The notes beneath the pieces were generated by a model. It worked only from the letters and a program-made list of their open reading frames with translations, had not been told where the DNA came from and searched no databases. A stretch of 64,000 nt of DNA from Pseudomonadota bacterium (GTDB taxonomy: Bacteria > Pseudomonadota > Alphaproteobacteria > SHVZ01), in the NCBI GenBank assembly GCA_016195085.1, contig JACQAG010000008.1:25137-89136 (forward strand), written 5' to 3'. Every line of letters begins with the position of its first letter. The stretch's first letter is position 1. This document shows, in pieces, positions 17,196 through 25,160 of this stretch. The position numbers were made by a program, and so were the translations under genes.

Positions 17196-17227
17196 CGTGG
17201 GTGGCTGGGCTCGACCCAGCCATCACG
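17196..17227 (+). terminator. Terminator-like hairpin after the gamma-glutamyltransferase gene
   Basis: TGGCTGGG (17202-17209) pairs exactly with CCCAGCCA (17215-17222) around a five-base loop, and outer CGTG/CACG pairs extend it. There is no strong T run after it, so it may act in RNA stability or as a weak or factor-aided terminator. Confidence 0.45.
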
Positions 17228-17239
17228 ATTTAGGAATTT

Positions 17240-17353
17240 CACCACAGAGGTCGGACCGCGAAGCGGTCGACGAGGACACGGAGAGGATTCGATTCGTGCC
17301 GCGCTGCGCGCGAATGATTTGTTTCTTCTCCGCGCTCTCTGTGTCTCTGTGGT
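17240..17353. repeat. Inverted-repeat element with CACCACAGAG ends
   Basis: CACCACAGAG at 17240-17249 faces CTCTGTGGTG at 17344-17353; GGACACGGAGAG and CTCTCTGTGTC continue the imperfect pairing inward. Two smaller hairpins lie inside (GACCGC/GCGGTC near 17265 and ATTCG/CGAAT near 17300-17320). It fills the gap between two convergent genes and looks like a dispersed palindromic element rather than coding DNA. Confidence 0.55.
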
Positions 17354-17404
17354 GCGTCTCTCTTTTCCGTCCTGTCGGTGTTCAGGAGCACTGTAAGAGA
17401 AGGC

Positions 17405-18175
17405 TCACGCCTGGCTCTTCAGCAGCTCGGCGAAGCGTTGCAGGTCTTCGGCGTTGATGTCGGAGACCGCCCAGAACACCGTGCCCTTCAAGGTCCAGCC
17501 GAGCGCGTTGTAGCCGCGCCGGGAGAGATGGCGGGCAGCACCGTCGCCGGCGCTGCCATCGACCCAGACATAAAGCGTGATCGGGTGCTGGCGGTGCCGG
17601 TAGACCAGGGCCGCCACCGGATGCCCATCCACATAGTCGAGCCTGCCGCCCACCAGCGGAAACTCCTCCCGGGCGAGATCAACCACCGGCGGCGACAGGT
17701 CGAGCTTGCCGTTGAACCAGGGCTTGACCGTGTGCTGGTCCGAGGAAGCGACGTCGGTCATGTGATTGGCGACAAGGGCGCGCACATGGCCGGAGATCAC
17801 CTCTTCGCCCTGACGGTCGGTCTCGCCCGGCACGGAGAAGCGGAAGGTCAAGGCCGAGGAGATGACCGCCACCAACAGAAAGGAAGCGGCGAGGCCGAGC
17901 TGGCGCCAGCTGACGGCATGCTCTCTCGAAGCCGGCTTCGCTGCCATCTCCAAGGCAGCACCGATGCGCTGGCCGAGATCGGCCGGGGCGGTGAAGCGCT
18001 CGGCCGCTTGGCGGAGCGACGCGCTCATCTGCCGCTCGCGCTCGTAAAGCCGCCGACACTGGGCGCAGCCGCGGATATGCGCGTCGACCCTGGCCGCCGC
18101 CGCGCGGTCGAGCTCGCCGTCGACATAGCCATGCACCGCCTCCTCGGCTTCCTTGCAGTCCATTCCAGGGTTCAT
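17405..18175 (-). CDS. Membrane anti-sigma factor with zinc-binding anti-sigma domain
   Basis: 256 residues. The N-terminal ZAS-type domain has HGYVDGELD and the H-x3-C-x2-C motif HIRGCAQC around residue 33-40. A single membrane segment, GLAASFLLVAVISSALTF, lies near residue 90, and a periplasmic domain follows (about 140 residues) with GGRLDYVDGHPVAALVYRHRQH. It should hold the ECF sigma factor inactive at the inner membrane until a periplasmic or redox signal arrives. It lies 30 bases after the sigma gene in the same operon. The periplasmic domain resembles those of anti-sigma factors in Rhizobiales; the signal is unknown. Confidence 0.88.
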   Translation of the reverse strand: MNPGMDCKEAEEAVHGYVDGELDRAAAARVDAHIRGCAQCRRLYERERQMSASLRQAAERFTAPADLGQRIGAALEMAAKPASREHAVSWRQLGLAASFLLVAVISSALTFRFSVPGETDRQGEEVISGHVRALVANHMTDVASSDQHTVKPWFNGKLDLSPPVVDLAREEFPLVGGRLDYVDGHPVAALVYRHRQHPITLYVWVDGSAGDGAARHLSRRGYNALGWTLKGTVFWAVSDINAEDLQRFAELLKSQA

Positions 18176-18205
18176 GGGCCAGGGTTCATGGGAGAGTTGC
18201 TCGCT

Positions 18206-18769
18206 TCATGCGCCGTTGATGGCTTCTCTGGGCGGGCGCCGCGTGAGGGCCTCCTTGAGGAGGCGGCGGGCGCGCGCCAGACGCGACATGACGGTGCCGA
18301 TCGGGATGGCAGCGATGTCGGCGATGTCCTTGTAGGAGAGCTCATGCAGCTCGCGCAGCACCAGGATCTCGCGAAACTGCGTCGGCAGATCGGCGATCGC
18401 CTGGTTGAGCTCTCTCAGCTCGGTGGCGCGCAAGAGATGCGCCTCCGGATCCAGGGGCTGCACGGCGGCGCTCGAGCTGGCCGGCTCCGGCTCGCCGTCG
18501 CGGAAGGCCTCGTCCAGGCGCACGACCGTGCTCGGCCGGTTGCGCTCGAGCCAGTCATAGGCGACCCGTCTGACGATGCTGAGCAGCCATGGCCGGGCCT
18601 TGTCGCCCTTGAAGCCGTCAAAATAGCGGAATGCCCGCAGATAAGCCTCCTGCACCACGTCGTCGGCATCCTGAGCGTCGCGGGTCAACCATCTGGCGAG
18701 GTTGTAGGCGTCGTTCAGGTGCGGCAGCGCCAGCCGCTCGAAACGCTTCACCCGGTCTTGCTCGCTCAC
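18206..18769 (-). CDS. ECF-type RNA polymerase sigma factor
   Basis: 187 residues with both ECF regions. Region 2 holds YNLARWLTRDAQDADDVVQEAYLRAFRYFDGF and RPWLLSIVRRVAYDWLERNR; region 4 holds LPTQFREILVLRELHELSYKDIADIAAIPIGTVMSRLARARRLL. There is no C-terminal extension. It is transcribed with its anti-sigma gene and divergently from the phosphoesterase gene. Mirror-image GGGAATAA elements in the intergenic region are candidate sites for this sigma on both promoters, which would give autoregulation and control of the phosphoesterase/cupredoxin pair. Confidence 0.92.
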   Translation of the reverse strand: MSEQDRVKRFERLALPHLNDAYNLARWLTRDAQDADDVVQEAYLRAFRYFDGFKGDKARPWLLSIVRRVAYDWLERNRPSTVVRLDEAFRDGEPEPASSSAAVQPLDPEAHLLRATELRELNQAIADLPTQFREILVLRELHELSYKDIADIAAIPIGTVMSRLARARRLLKEALTRRPPREAINGA

Positions 18770-18813
18770 CCGTGAGCTCCCATTGCGAGGGCCGGCGACC
18801 TCGACATTACCCC

Positions 18814-18840
18814 TACTGCCGGCATGACACGTTTATTCCC
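18814..18840 (-). promoter_or_regulatory. Candidate ECF promoter of the sigma/anti-sigma operon
   Basis: On the minus strand GGGAATAA (18840-18833) is followed by 16 bases and GTA (18816-18814). Spacing fits an ECF -35/-10 pair. The expected transcription start lies about 40 bases before the sigma gene. The same elements with identical spacing occur on the other strand. Confidence 0.5.
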
Positions 18841-18861
18841 GCCAGGCTGCAAAAAGATGGC

Positions 18862-18888
18862 GGGAATAAGCGGCGGACGCGGCCGGTA
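18862..18888 (+). promoter_or_regulatory. Candidate ECF promoter of the phosphoesterase/cupredoxin operon
   Basis: GGGAATAA (18862-18869), 16 bases, then GTA (18886-18888), about 50 bases before the phosphoesterase ATG. With the opposite-strand copy it forms an exact 11-bp inverted repeat (TTATTCCCGCC / GGCGGGAATAA, 18833-18843 and 18859-18869) separated by 15 bases. Confidence 0.5.
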
Positions 18889-18937
18889 CTGCCTGGTGAC
18901 GTCGCATGCTTCGCACATACCCCAAGGGAGACGCTCT

Positions 18938-19837
18938 ATGCTAGACGACCTGGATCGCCGTGGCTTTCTCAAACTGGCGGGCCTCGGTGCCGGTGTCACC
19001 TTCGCCTCGGGCCTCGGCTTCAAGGCGGACCCGGCGCTGGCCGCGGATTCCGACTTCTACTTCGTGCAGCTGACCGACACCCATTGGGGCTTCAGCGGCC
19101 CCAAGGTCAATCCCGAGGCGTTGAACACGCTGCCGAAGGCGGTGGCCGCGGTGAACGCGCTGGCCACACCGCCGGATTTCATCGTGTTCACCGGCGATTT
19201 GACCCACACCACCGACGATCCCCTGGAGCGGCGCAAGCGCATGGCGCAGTTCAAAGCGATCGTCGGCGAGCTCAAGGTCAAGACCATCCGCTACCTGGCA
19301 GGCGAGCATGACGCCTCCCTCGACAAGGGCGAGGCCTTCCGCGAGTTCTTCGGCGAGATGCACTACGCCTTCGACCACAAGGGCGTGCACTTCATCGCCC
19401 TCGACAACGTCTCCGATCCCGGCGCCAAGCTGGGCGAGGCGCAGCTCGATTGGCTGAAGGCGGATCTGGCGAAGCAGAAGCCCGAGCAGTCGATCGTGGT
19501 GCTGACGCACCGGCCGCTGTTCGATCTCTATCCGGATTGGGACTGGGCCACCCAGGACGGCGCCAAGGCAATCGACCTGTTGATGCCCTACAAGAACGTC
19601 GCGGTGCTCTACGGACACATCCACCAGGAGCACCACAAAATGACCCAGCACATCGCCCATCATGCGGCGACGTCGCTGATCTTCCCGCAGCCGGCGCCGG
19701 GCTCGCAGCCCAAGCGCACCCCCCCGGTCGAGTGGGATCCGGCGCATCCCTTCCGCGGCCTGGGTTTCCGCGAGATCGCGGCCAAGGCGAAGGTGCCCGC
19801 CGTGACGCTGGCGGAAGTCCCCTTGGTCAAGGCCTGA
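18938..19837 (+). CDS. Exported metallophosphoesterase
   Basis: 299 residues from the ATG at 18938. The N-terminus has DRRGFLKLAGLGAGVTFASG, a twin-arginine-type signal, so the folded enzyme is likely sent to the periplasm by Tat. Calcineurin-type metal motifs are complete: LTDTHWG (D-x-H), TGDLTH (GD), AGEHDA in place of GNHD, LTHRPLF and YGHIHQEHH. The change of Asn to Glu in GNHD is notable because that Asn normally binds metal and phosphate. It is followed 3 bases later by a cupredoxin gene and is divergent from the ECF sigma operon, which probably controls it. The substrate is not known. Confidence 0.88.
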   Translation: MLDDLDRRGFLKLAGLGAGVTFASGLGFKADPALAADSDFYFVQLTDTHWGFSGPKVNPEALNTLPKAVAAVNALATPPDFIVFTGDLTHTTDDPLERRKRMAQFKAIVGELKVKTIRYLAGEHDASLDKGEAFREFFGEMHYAFDHKGVHFIALDNVSDPGAKLGEAQLDWLKADLAKQKPEQSIVVLTHRPLFDLYPDWDWATQDGAKAIDLLMPYKNVAVLYGHIHQEHHKMTQHIAHHAATSLIFPQPAPGSQPKRTPPVEWDPAHPFRGLGFREIAAKAKVPAVTLAEVPLVKA

Positions 19838-19840
19838 TCG

Positions 19841-20203
19841 ATGCCGATCCCTCGGCGCCGCTGCGCGCTCTTCCTCCTCATGGGGATCCTCGGCTTGGGC
19901 CTCCTTGGCCGAAGCGGCGCCGAGGAGCGGCCGATCGTGCACATCACCGCCAAGCGCTTCGAGTATGAGCCGCCGGTGGTCAAGCTGAAGAAAGGCGTGC
20001 CGGTCACCATCGAGCTCACCGCGCTCGATCGCCAGCACGGCTTCAAGGTGCCGCAGCTGGGCTTGCGCGTCGATGCCTGGCCGGGGGAGACGACGCGGGT
20101 CGAGCTCATCCCCGACAAGTCCGGCACCTTCGAATTCGTCTGCGATGTGTTCTGCGGCTCCGGCCATGAGGACATGGACGGTAAGATCATCGTCGAGGAG
20201 TGA
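19841..20203 (+). CDS. Exported cupredoxin-domain protein
   Basis: 120 residues. An N-terminal hydrophobic segment (CALFLLMGILGLGLLGRSGA) serves as a signal or anchor. The cupredoxin fold ends with the CuA-like ligand loop CDVFCGSGHEDMDG, with two cysteines four apart, a His and a Met as in COX2-type domains; an upstream His lies in DRQHGFKVP. It probably binds copper and carries electrons in the periplasm. It starts 3 bases after the phosphoesterase gene, so both form one operon opposite the ECF sigma factor; envelope redox or metal stress is a reasonable guess for the signal. Confidence 0.85.
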   Translation: MPIPRRRCALFLLMGILGLGLLGRSGAEERPIVHITAKRFEYEPPVVKLKKGVPVTIELTALDRQHGFKVPQLGLRVDAWPGETTRVELIPDKSGTFEFVCDVFCGSGHEDMDGKIIVEE

Positions 20204-20275
20204 GCGGATGGTGGAGGGGGGAGGACGACGGCCGATGCAGCCCGATCGCTAAAGCAAATTGCGATGACGAGGAAT

Positions 20276-20370
20276 CCCCCTCACCCAGCTACGGCTAGGC
20301 TCGGCTTCGCCTCTCCAAGCCTTCGCAACCCTCTCCCCCACTGGGGGAGAGGGCAGGGTGAGAGGGTGAC
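20276..20370. repeat. Composite inverted-repeat element, copy 2
   Basis: CCCCCTCACCC at the left faces GGGTGAGAGGG at the right (imperfect outer arms), and an inner perfect hairpin CCCTCTCCCCCA / TGGGGGAGAGGG spans 20329-20353. It sits between the convergent cupredoxin and livM genes, where it may also end transcription from both sides. Confidence 0.65.
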
Positions 20371-20391
20371 GCCATCTCACAGGAACGTACT

Positions 20392-21360
20392 CTACAGCGG
20401 CCGCTTCAGGATCCGGCCGAGCTCGCCGACGATGCCGCGGCGGAAGGTGAGCACGCAGAGGACGAAGATGGCCCCCTGCACGACGGTGACCCAGGCGCCG
20501 AGCTGAGCCAGATAGTTCTGCAGCGCCACGACTACGAAAGCGCCGACCACCGGCCCGAAGATGGTCCCGAGACCGCCCAACAGCGTCATCAGCACGACCT
20601 CGCCCGACATGCTCCAATGGACGTCGGTCAAGGAGGCGAGCTGGAAGACGATCGCCTTGGTACCGCCGGCCAGACCCGCCAAGGTCGCCGACAGCACGAA
20701 GGCCAGGAGCTTGTAGTGGTCGGCCCGGTAGCCAAGCGAGATGGCGCGCGGCTCGTTATCGCGGATCGCCTTCAACACCTGTCCGAAGGGCGAGTGGATG
20801 ATGCGGTAGATGAATAGGAACGCCGCCAAGAAAATCACCAGCACGACGCTATAGAGCGTCATCGTGCCGCGAAGGTCGAGGACGCCCAGCATGACCCCGC
20901 GCGGCACGGATTGGATGCCGTCTTCGCCGCCGGTGAACTTCGTCTGGAGGGCGAAGAAGTACACCATCTGCGCGAAGGCCAGCGTGATCATGGCGAAATA
21001 GATGCCCTGCCGGCGAATGGCCAAGAGCCCGAAGATGAGGCCCAAGAGCCCGGCGGCGATTGTGCCGGCGAGTATCGCCAGCTCCGGCGGCAGCCCCCAC
21101 ACCTTGGCCGCGTGCGCGCTCACATAGCCGGCGGTGCCGAGAAATGCCGCATGGCCGAAGGACAGGAGCCCGGCATAGCCGATCAAGAGGTTGAAGGCGA
21201 GGGCGAAGAGCGCAAAGCACAGCGCGTTCATGAGAAAGATGGGATAGATGAAGAACGGAGCGACCACGAAGAACGTCGTCATCACCGCGAAGGCGATGAC
21301 CTGATGCGAGGGCACGCCCGGCGCGGCCATGGTCGCCGGAAGCTCGCGCTGGACCGCCAT
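20392..21360 (-). CDS. livM: Branched-chain-type ABC transporter permease (LivM family)
   Basis: 322 residues, eight to ten membrane segments. LivM blocks are present: FNLLIGYAGLLSFGHAAFLGTAGYV, RRQGIYFAMITLAFAQMVYF, and the cytoplasmic loop ALRAIRDNE-like KAIRDNEPRAISLGYRADHYKLLAFVLSA that contacts the ATPase. It begins one base after the livH stop and ends the six-gene operon that starts with the CoA-transferase at 26861. With LivH it forms the channel for an amino acid or a related carboxylate. Confidence 0.93.
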   Translation of the reverse strand: MAVQRELPATMAAPGVPSHQVIAFAVMTTFFVVAPFFIYPIFLMNALCFALFALAFNLLIGYAGLLSFGHAAFLGTAGYVSAHAAKVWGLPPELAILAGTIAAGLLGLIFGLLAIRRQGIYFAMITLAFAQMVYFFALQTKFTGGEDGIQSVPRGVMLGVLDLRGTMTLYSVVLVIFLAAFLFIYRIIHSPFGQVLKAIRDNEPRAISLGYRADHYKLLAFVLSATLAGLAGGTKAIVFQLASLTDVHWSMSGEVVLMTLLGGLGTIFGPVVGAFVVVALQNYLAQLGAWVTVVQGAIFVLCVLTFRRGIVGELGRILKRPL

Positions 21361-22248
21361 CTACTGGACCCTCCCGAACAGGCCGGCAGGCTTGATCAGG
21401 AGCACGATGGTCATGATGACGAAGATGACGGTGTTCGAGGCCTCGGGATAGAACACCTTGGTCAATCCCTCGATCACGCCCAAGCCGAAGCCGGTGAGGA
21501 TCGAGCCCATGATCGAGCCCATGCCGCCGATCACCACCACGGCGAAGACGACGATGATGAGATCGGCGCCCATCAGCGGCCTGACCTGGTAGATGGGTGC
21601 CGCGAGCACGCCGGCGAAGGCGGCCAGCGCCACGCCGAAGCCGTAGGTGAGGGTGATCATCCTGGGCACGTTGATGCCGAAGGCCTGCACGATCGTCGGA
21701 TTCTCGGTCGCCGCTCTCAGATAGCTGCCGAGCTTGGTGCGCTCGATCGCCCACCAGGTCGACAGGCAGACAGCGAGCGAGATGACGATGACCCAGGCGC
21801 GGTAATTCGGCAGGAACATGAAGCCGAGATTCTGCCCGCCGACCAGCGCCGGCGGAACCGCGTAAGGCAGACCCGAAGACCCGAACTCGTTCTGGAATAC
21901 GCCTTGGATCACCAGGGCCAGACCGAAGGTCAGAAGCAAGCCGTAGAGGTGATCGATCTGGCGGAGCTGCCGCAGCATGGTGCGCTCCAGCAGCATGCCG
22001 AAGAGGCCGACGACGAGCGGCGCCACGATGAGCGCCGACCAATAGCCGAGGCCCAGGCCCTGCAGCAGGAAATAGGCGACGAAGGCGCCCAGCATGTAAA
22101 GCGCGCCATGGGCGAAGTTGATGATGTTGAGGAGCCCGAAAATGACCGCCAGCCCCAGGCTCAGTATGGCGTAGAAGGCCCCGTTGATGAGCCCGACCAG
22201 CACTTGGCTGAACAGCGCCTGGGGCGCCACGCCGATGAGTTGAAACAT
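21361..22248 (-). CDS. livH: Branched-chain-type ABC transporter permease (LivH family)
   Basis: 295 residues from the ATG at 22248, chosen because the first membrane segment (LVGLINGAFYAILSLGLAVIFG) then starts at the usual distance. LivH hallmarks follow: NIINFAHGALYMLGAF near residue 45, LRAATENPTIVQAFGINVPR in the coupling loop, and GGMGSIMGSILTGFGLGVIEG near the C-terminus. A longer in-frame reading enters repeat copy 3 and is not used. Membrane partner of LivM; the gene is separated from the binding-protein gene by the repeat, which may lower permease expression relative to the binding protein. Confidence 0.93.
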   Translation of the reverse strand: MFQLIGVAPQALFSQVLVGLINGAFYAILSLGLAVIFGLLNIINFAHGALYMLGAFVAYFLLQGLGLGYWSALIVAPLVVGLFGMLLERTMLRQLRQIDHLYGLLLTFGLALVIQGVFQNEFGSSGLPYAVPPALVGGQNLGFMFLPNYRAWVIVISLAVCLSTWWAIERTKLGSYLRAATENPTIVQAFGINVPRMITLTYGFGVALAAFAGVLAAPIYQVRPLMGADLIIVVFAVVVIGGMGSIMGSILTGFGLGVIEGLTKVFYPEASNTVIFVIMTIVLLIKPAGLFGRVQ

Positions 22249-22285
22249 CTCCAGCCCCTCGCTTAGTGCGTTCCAGCCGCGAGCA

Positions 22286-22385
22286 AGCCCCCACCCCAAC
22301 CCTCCCCCACGCTCCGCGCGGGGGAGGGAGACGATCGCGCCGGCCCCCTCCCCCGCGACCGCGGGGGAGGGGTGAGGTGGGGGCT
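22286..22385. repeat. Composite inverted-repeat element, copy 3
   Basis: AGCCCCCACC (22286-22295) and GGTGGGGGCT (22376-22385) are exact inverted ends; inside are two hairpins with CCTCCCCC / GGGGGAGG stems. It lies inside the liv operon between the binding-protein gene and livH, the same kind of position as copy 1. Confidence 0.7.
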
Positions 22386-22408
22386 CATCGCAGCACGATC
22401 TGCGATGC

Positions 22409-23617
22409 TCAGCCCTTCTTCACCAGCGGGCACTCGCCTTGGTCCAAGGGACGGAAGGCTTCGGCCGCGGGAATGGTCGCCTTCAGCTTGTAGTAGTCCC
22501 AGGCCGCCTTCGACTCCGCCGGCTTCTTCACCTCGAAAAGATACATGTCGTGGATCTTGCGGCCGTCTGCACGGATGGTGCCCTTGCCGAAGAGCGGATC
22601 GTCGGTGGGCATGGCTTTCATCGCTTCGACGATCTTCGCGCCGTCGCGGGTCTTGGTGGCGGCGACCGCCTTCAGATAATGCGTGACGGCGCTGTAGACG
22701 CCGGCATGGATCATGGTCGGATGGATGCCCTTGTCCAACGGCGTGAACCGTTTGGCGAAGGCGCGGCTCTGGTCGTTCAAGTCCCAGTAGAACGACTCGG
22801 TCATGACCAGGCCCTGGGCGGTCTGCAGTCCGAGCGAATGCACATCGGTGATGAACACCAACAGCCCGGCGAGACTTTGCCCGCCCTGGACGATACCGAA
22901 CTCGGCCGCCTGCTTGATGGCGTTGGTGGTGTCGCCGCCGGCATTGGCGAGCCCGATGACCTTCGCCTTCGATGCCTGGGCCTGCAGCAGGAATGAGGAG
23001 AAGTCGGAGGAGTTGAGCGGATGGCGCACCTGGCCCAGCACCTTGCCGCCATTCGCCTTCACCACCTCGGCGGTATCGCGCTCGAGCGCCAGGCCGAAGG
23101 CGTAGTCGGCGGTGAGGAAGTACCAGCTGTCGCCGCCGGTCTTGACCAAGGCCTTGCCGGTGCCGTTGGCGAGCGCCCAGGTATCGTAGGTCCAGTGCAC
23201 GGTGTTCGGCGAGCAGGCCTTGCCGGTCAAATCCGAGGCCGCCGCGCCGGAGACGAGGAAGACCTTGTTCTTCTCTTTGATCACCTGGTTGACGGCGAGC
23301 GCCACGGCCGAGTTCGGCACGTCGACGATGGCATCGACCTTGTCGACGTCGAGCCATTGGCGGGCGAGGTTGGAGCCGACATCGGCCTTGTTCTGGTGAT
23401 CGGCGAAGATGATGTCGACCTTGAGGCCCTTGGCGGCGGCGCCGAAGTCCTCGACCGCCAGGCGCGCGGCCACCACCGAGCCCTGGCCGGTCAGATCGGC
23501 ATAGAGGCTCGACTGGTCATTGAGGATGCCGAGCTTGACGGTGAAATCCTGGGCCGCGGCCGAGCCCGCGACGAGGCCGGCAATCGCCGCCGTCGCCAAC
23601 AAACGCGAGAGTTTCAT
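22409..23617 (-). CDS. ABC transporter substrate-binding protein (Liv/HAAT family)
   Basis: 402 residues. The signal peptide (KLSRLLATAAIAGLVAGSAAA) is followed by the type I periplasmic fold: VKLGILNDQSSLYADLTGQGSV binds ligand carboxylates in this family, and DHQNKADVGSNLARQWLDVDKVDAIVDV is typical of members found with aromatic or short-chain acid catabolism rather than true leucine binding. GGAGGA lies before the ATG. It is the fourth gene in the operon with CoA-transferase, LivG and LivF upstream and LivH and LivM downstream. The ligand may be the acid activated by the CoA-transferase; that is inference from context. Confidence 0.9.
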   Translation of the reverse strand: MKLSRLLATAAIAGLVAGSAAAQDFTVKLGILNDQSSLYADLTGQGSVVAARLAVEDFGAAAKGLKVDIIFADHQNKADVGSNLARQWLDVDKVDAIVDVPNSAVALAVNQVIKEKNKVFLVSGAAASDLTGKACSPNTVHWTYDTWALANGTGKALVKTGGDSWYFLTADYAFGLALERDTAEVVKANGGKVLGQVRHPLNSSDFSSFLLQAQASKAKVIGLANAGGDTTNAIKQAAEFGIVQGGQSLAGLLVFITDVHSLGLQTAQGLVMTESFYWDLNDQSRAFAKRFTPLDKGIHPTMIHAGVYSAVTHYLKAVAATKTRDGAKIVEAMKAMPTDDPLFGKGTIRADGRKIHDMYLFEVKKPAESKAAWDYYKLKATIPAAEAFRPLDQGECPLVKKG

Positions 23618-23657
23618 GACCTATCCTCCATCTTTCCCTTGTTGCGAGAATCCGAGC

Positions 23658-24401
23658 TCAAACCCCGAGATATTCGTGCAGCTTCGCCATGTTCGCCTCG
23701 AGCGCCGCGTTCGGGATCATGTCAACGACGCGGCCATGCTCCATGAGGTAGTGCCGATCGGCCACGGTCGCGGCAAAGCGGAAATTCTGCTCGACCAGGA
23801 GAATGGTGAAGCCGTTGGCTTTCAGCTTCTGGATGGTGCGGCCGATCTGCTGGATGATGACCGGGGCCAAGCCTTCGGTCGGCTCATCGAAGAGCAGCAG
23901 GCGCGCGCCGGTCCTGAGGATCCGCCCGATCGCCAGCATCTGCTGCTCGCCCCCCGACAGCTTGGTGCCCTGGCTGGTCAGCCGTTCCTTCAGGTTGGGA
24001 AACAGCTCGAAGATCGCCTCGAGGCTGAGCCCGCCGGGGCGCACAACCGGCGGCAACATGAGGTTCTCGCGAACATCCAGGCTGGCGAAGATCGCCCGCT
24101 CTTCCGGGCAGATGGCGATGCCGCGCCGGGCGATCGCGTTGGAGGCGAGCCCGATCAGCTCCTCGCCTTCGTAGACGATCGACCCCTTGCGCTGGCGCAC
24201 GATGCCCATGATCGACTTGATCGTGGTGGTCTTGCCGGCGCCGTTGCGGCCTAGCAAGGTCACCACCTCGCCGGGATTGATCTCAAAATCGACGCCGTGC
24301 AGCACATGCGACTCGCCATACCAGGCGTTGAGCCCGCTCACTCGAAGCAAGGGGGCTTGGGCGGCGGCCGCTTGCGGCCCGATCTCGATCGCCTCACGCA
24401 T
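23658..24401 (-). CDS. livF: Branched-chain-type ABC transporter ATPase (LivF family)
   Basis: 247 residues from the ATG at 24401. Complete ATPase: Walker A GRNGAGKTTT, signature LSGGEQQMLAIGRIL, Walker B LLLFDEPTEGLAPVI, switch His region LVEQNFRF. The HGVDFEINPGEVVTLLG start and the AFASLDVRENL-like segment (PEERAIFASLDVRENLML) are LivF-specific. The start lies 8 bases inside the end of livG, so the two ATPases are translated together. An upstream in-frame extension is antisense-like and not used. Confidence 0.93.
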   Translation of the reverse strand: MREAIEIGPQAAAAQAPLLRVSGLNAWYGESHVLHGVDFEINPGEVVTLLGRNGAGKTTTIKSIMGIVRQRKGSIVYEGEELIGLASNAIARRGIAICPEERAIFASLDVRENLMLPPVVRPGGLSLEAIFELFPNLKERLTSQGTKLSGGEQQMLAIGRILRTGARLLLFDEPTEGLAPVIIQQIGRTIQKLKANGFTILLVEQNFRFAATVADRHYLMEHGRVVDMIPNAALEANMAKLHEYLGV

Positions 24402-25149
24402 GGCCGGCGCCCATATAGGCTTGCACCACGTCGGGATTCTTCGACACGCTCGCGTAATCTCCTTCCGCCAGGATCTCGCCCCGCGCCAGCACCGTAATAG
24501 TGTGCGACAGGTCGGCAACGACCGAAAGATTGTGCTCCACCATCAAGACCGTGCGGTTCGCCGACACGCGCTTGATCAGCGCGGCGATGCGGCCGACGTC
24601 CTCGTGGCCCATGCCGGCGGTCGGCTCATCCAAGAGCATCATCTCCGGCTCGAGCGCCAGCGTGGTGGCGATCTCCAGGGCGCGCTTGCGCCCATAGGAG
24701 AGCTCGACCGCCGTCGTGTCGATATAGTCGGCAAGGCCGACGGCCTCGATCAGCTCGATCGCGCGGTCGTTGAAGGCTTCCAGCATCCGTTCGGAGCGCC
24801 AGAAATCGAAGGACCCGCCGCGCTGGCGCTGGAGCGCGATGCGCACATTCTCCAAAACCGAGAGATGGCCGAACACGGCGGAGATCTGGAAGGACCTGAC
24901 CAGGCCTTGGCGGGCGATGTCGGCGGGCTTCGCATGGGTGATCTCGCGGCCGTTGTAGACGATGCTGCCGCGGGTCGGCGTCAGGAATTTGGTCAAGAGA
25001 TTGAAGCAGGTGGTCTTGCCGGCCCCGTTCGGGCCGATGAGGGCGTGGATGGTGCCGCGCCGCACCCTGAGGCCGACATCCTTGACTGCGACGAAGCCGC
25101 GGAACTCCTTGGTGAGCCCGCTGGTTTCGAGGATGACGTCATCTGCCAT
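24394..25149 (-). CDS. livG: Branched-chain-type ABC transporter ATPase (LivG family)
   Basis: 251 residues. Walker A is GPNGAGKTT, the signature is LSYGRKRALEIATTLALEP as usual for LivG, Walker B MMLLDEPTAGMG, and the switch His is in VLMVEHNLSVV. ATP binding and hydrolysis here and in LivF power uptake through LivHM. It follows the CoA-transferase gene after 11 bases and overlaps livF, so it is in the middle of the sigma-54 operon. Confidence 0.94.
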   Translation of the reverse strand: MADDVILETSGLTKEFRGFVAVKDVGLRVRRGTIHALIGPNGAGKTTCFNLLTKFLTPTRGSIVYNGREITHAKPADIARQGLVRSFQISAVFGHLSVLENVRIALQRQRGGSFDFWRSERMLEAFNDRAIELIEAVGLADYIDTTAVELSYGRKRALEIATTLALEPEMMLLDEPTAGMGHEDVGRIAALIKRVSANRTVLMVEHNLSVVADLSHTITVLARGEILAEGDYASVSKNPDVVQAYMGAGHA

Positions 25150-25160
25150 GCGGAGCCTCC

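Noticed and set aside
20204..20275. Possible small gene after the cupredoxin gene
   Set aside because: Only short frames without a start and ribosome site; the stretch leads into repeat copy 2.
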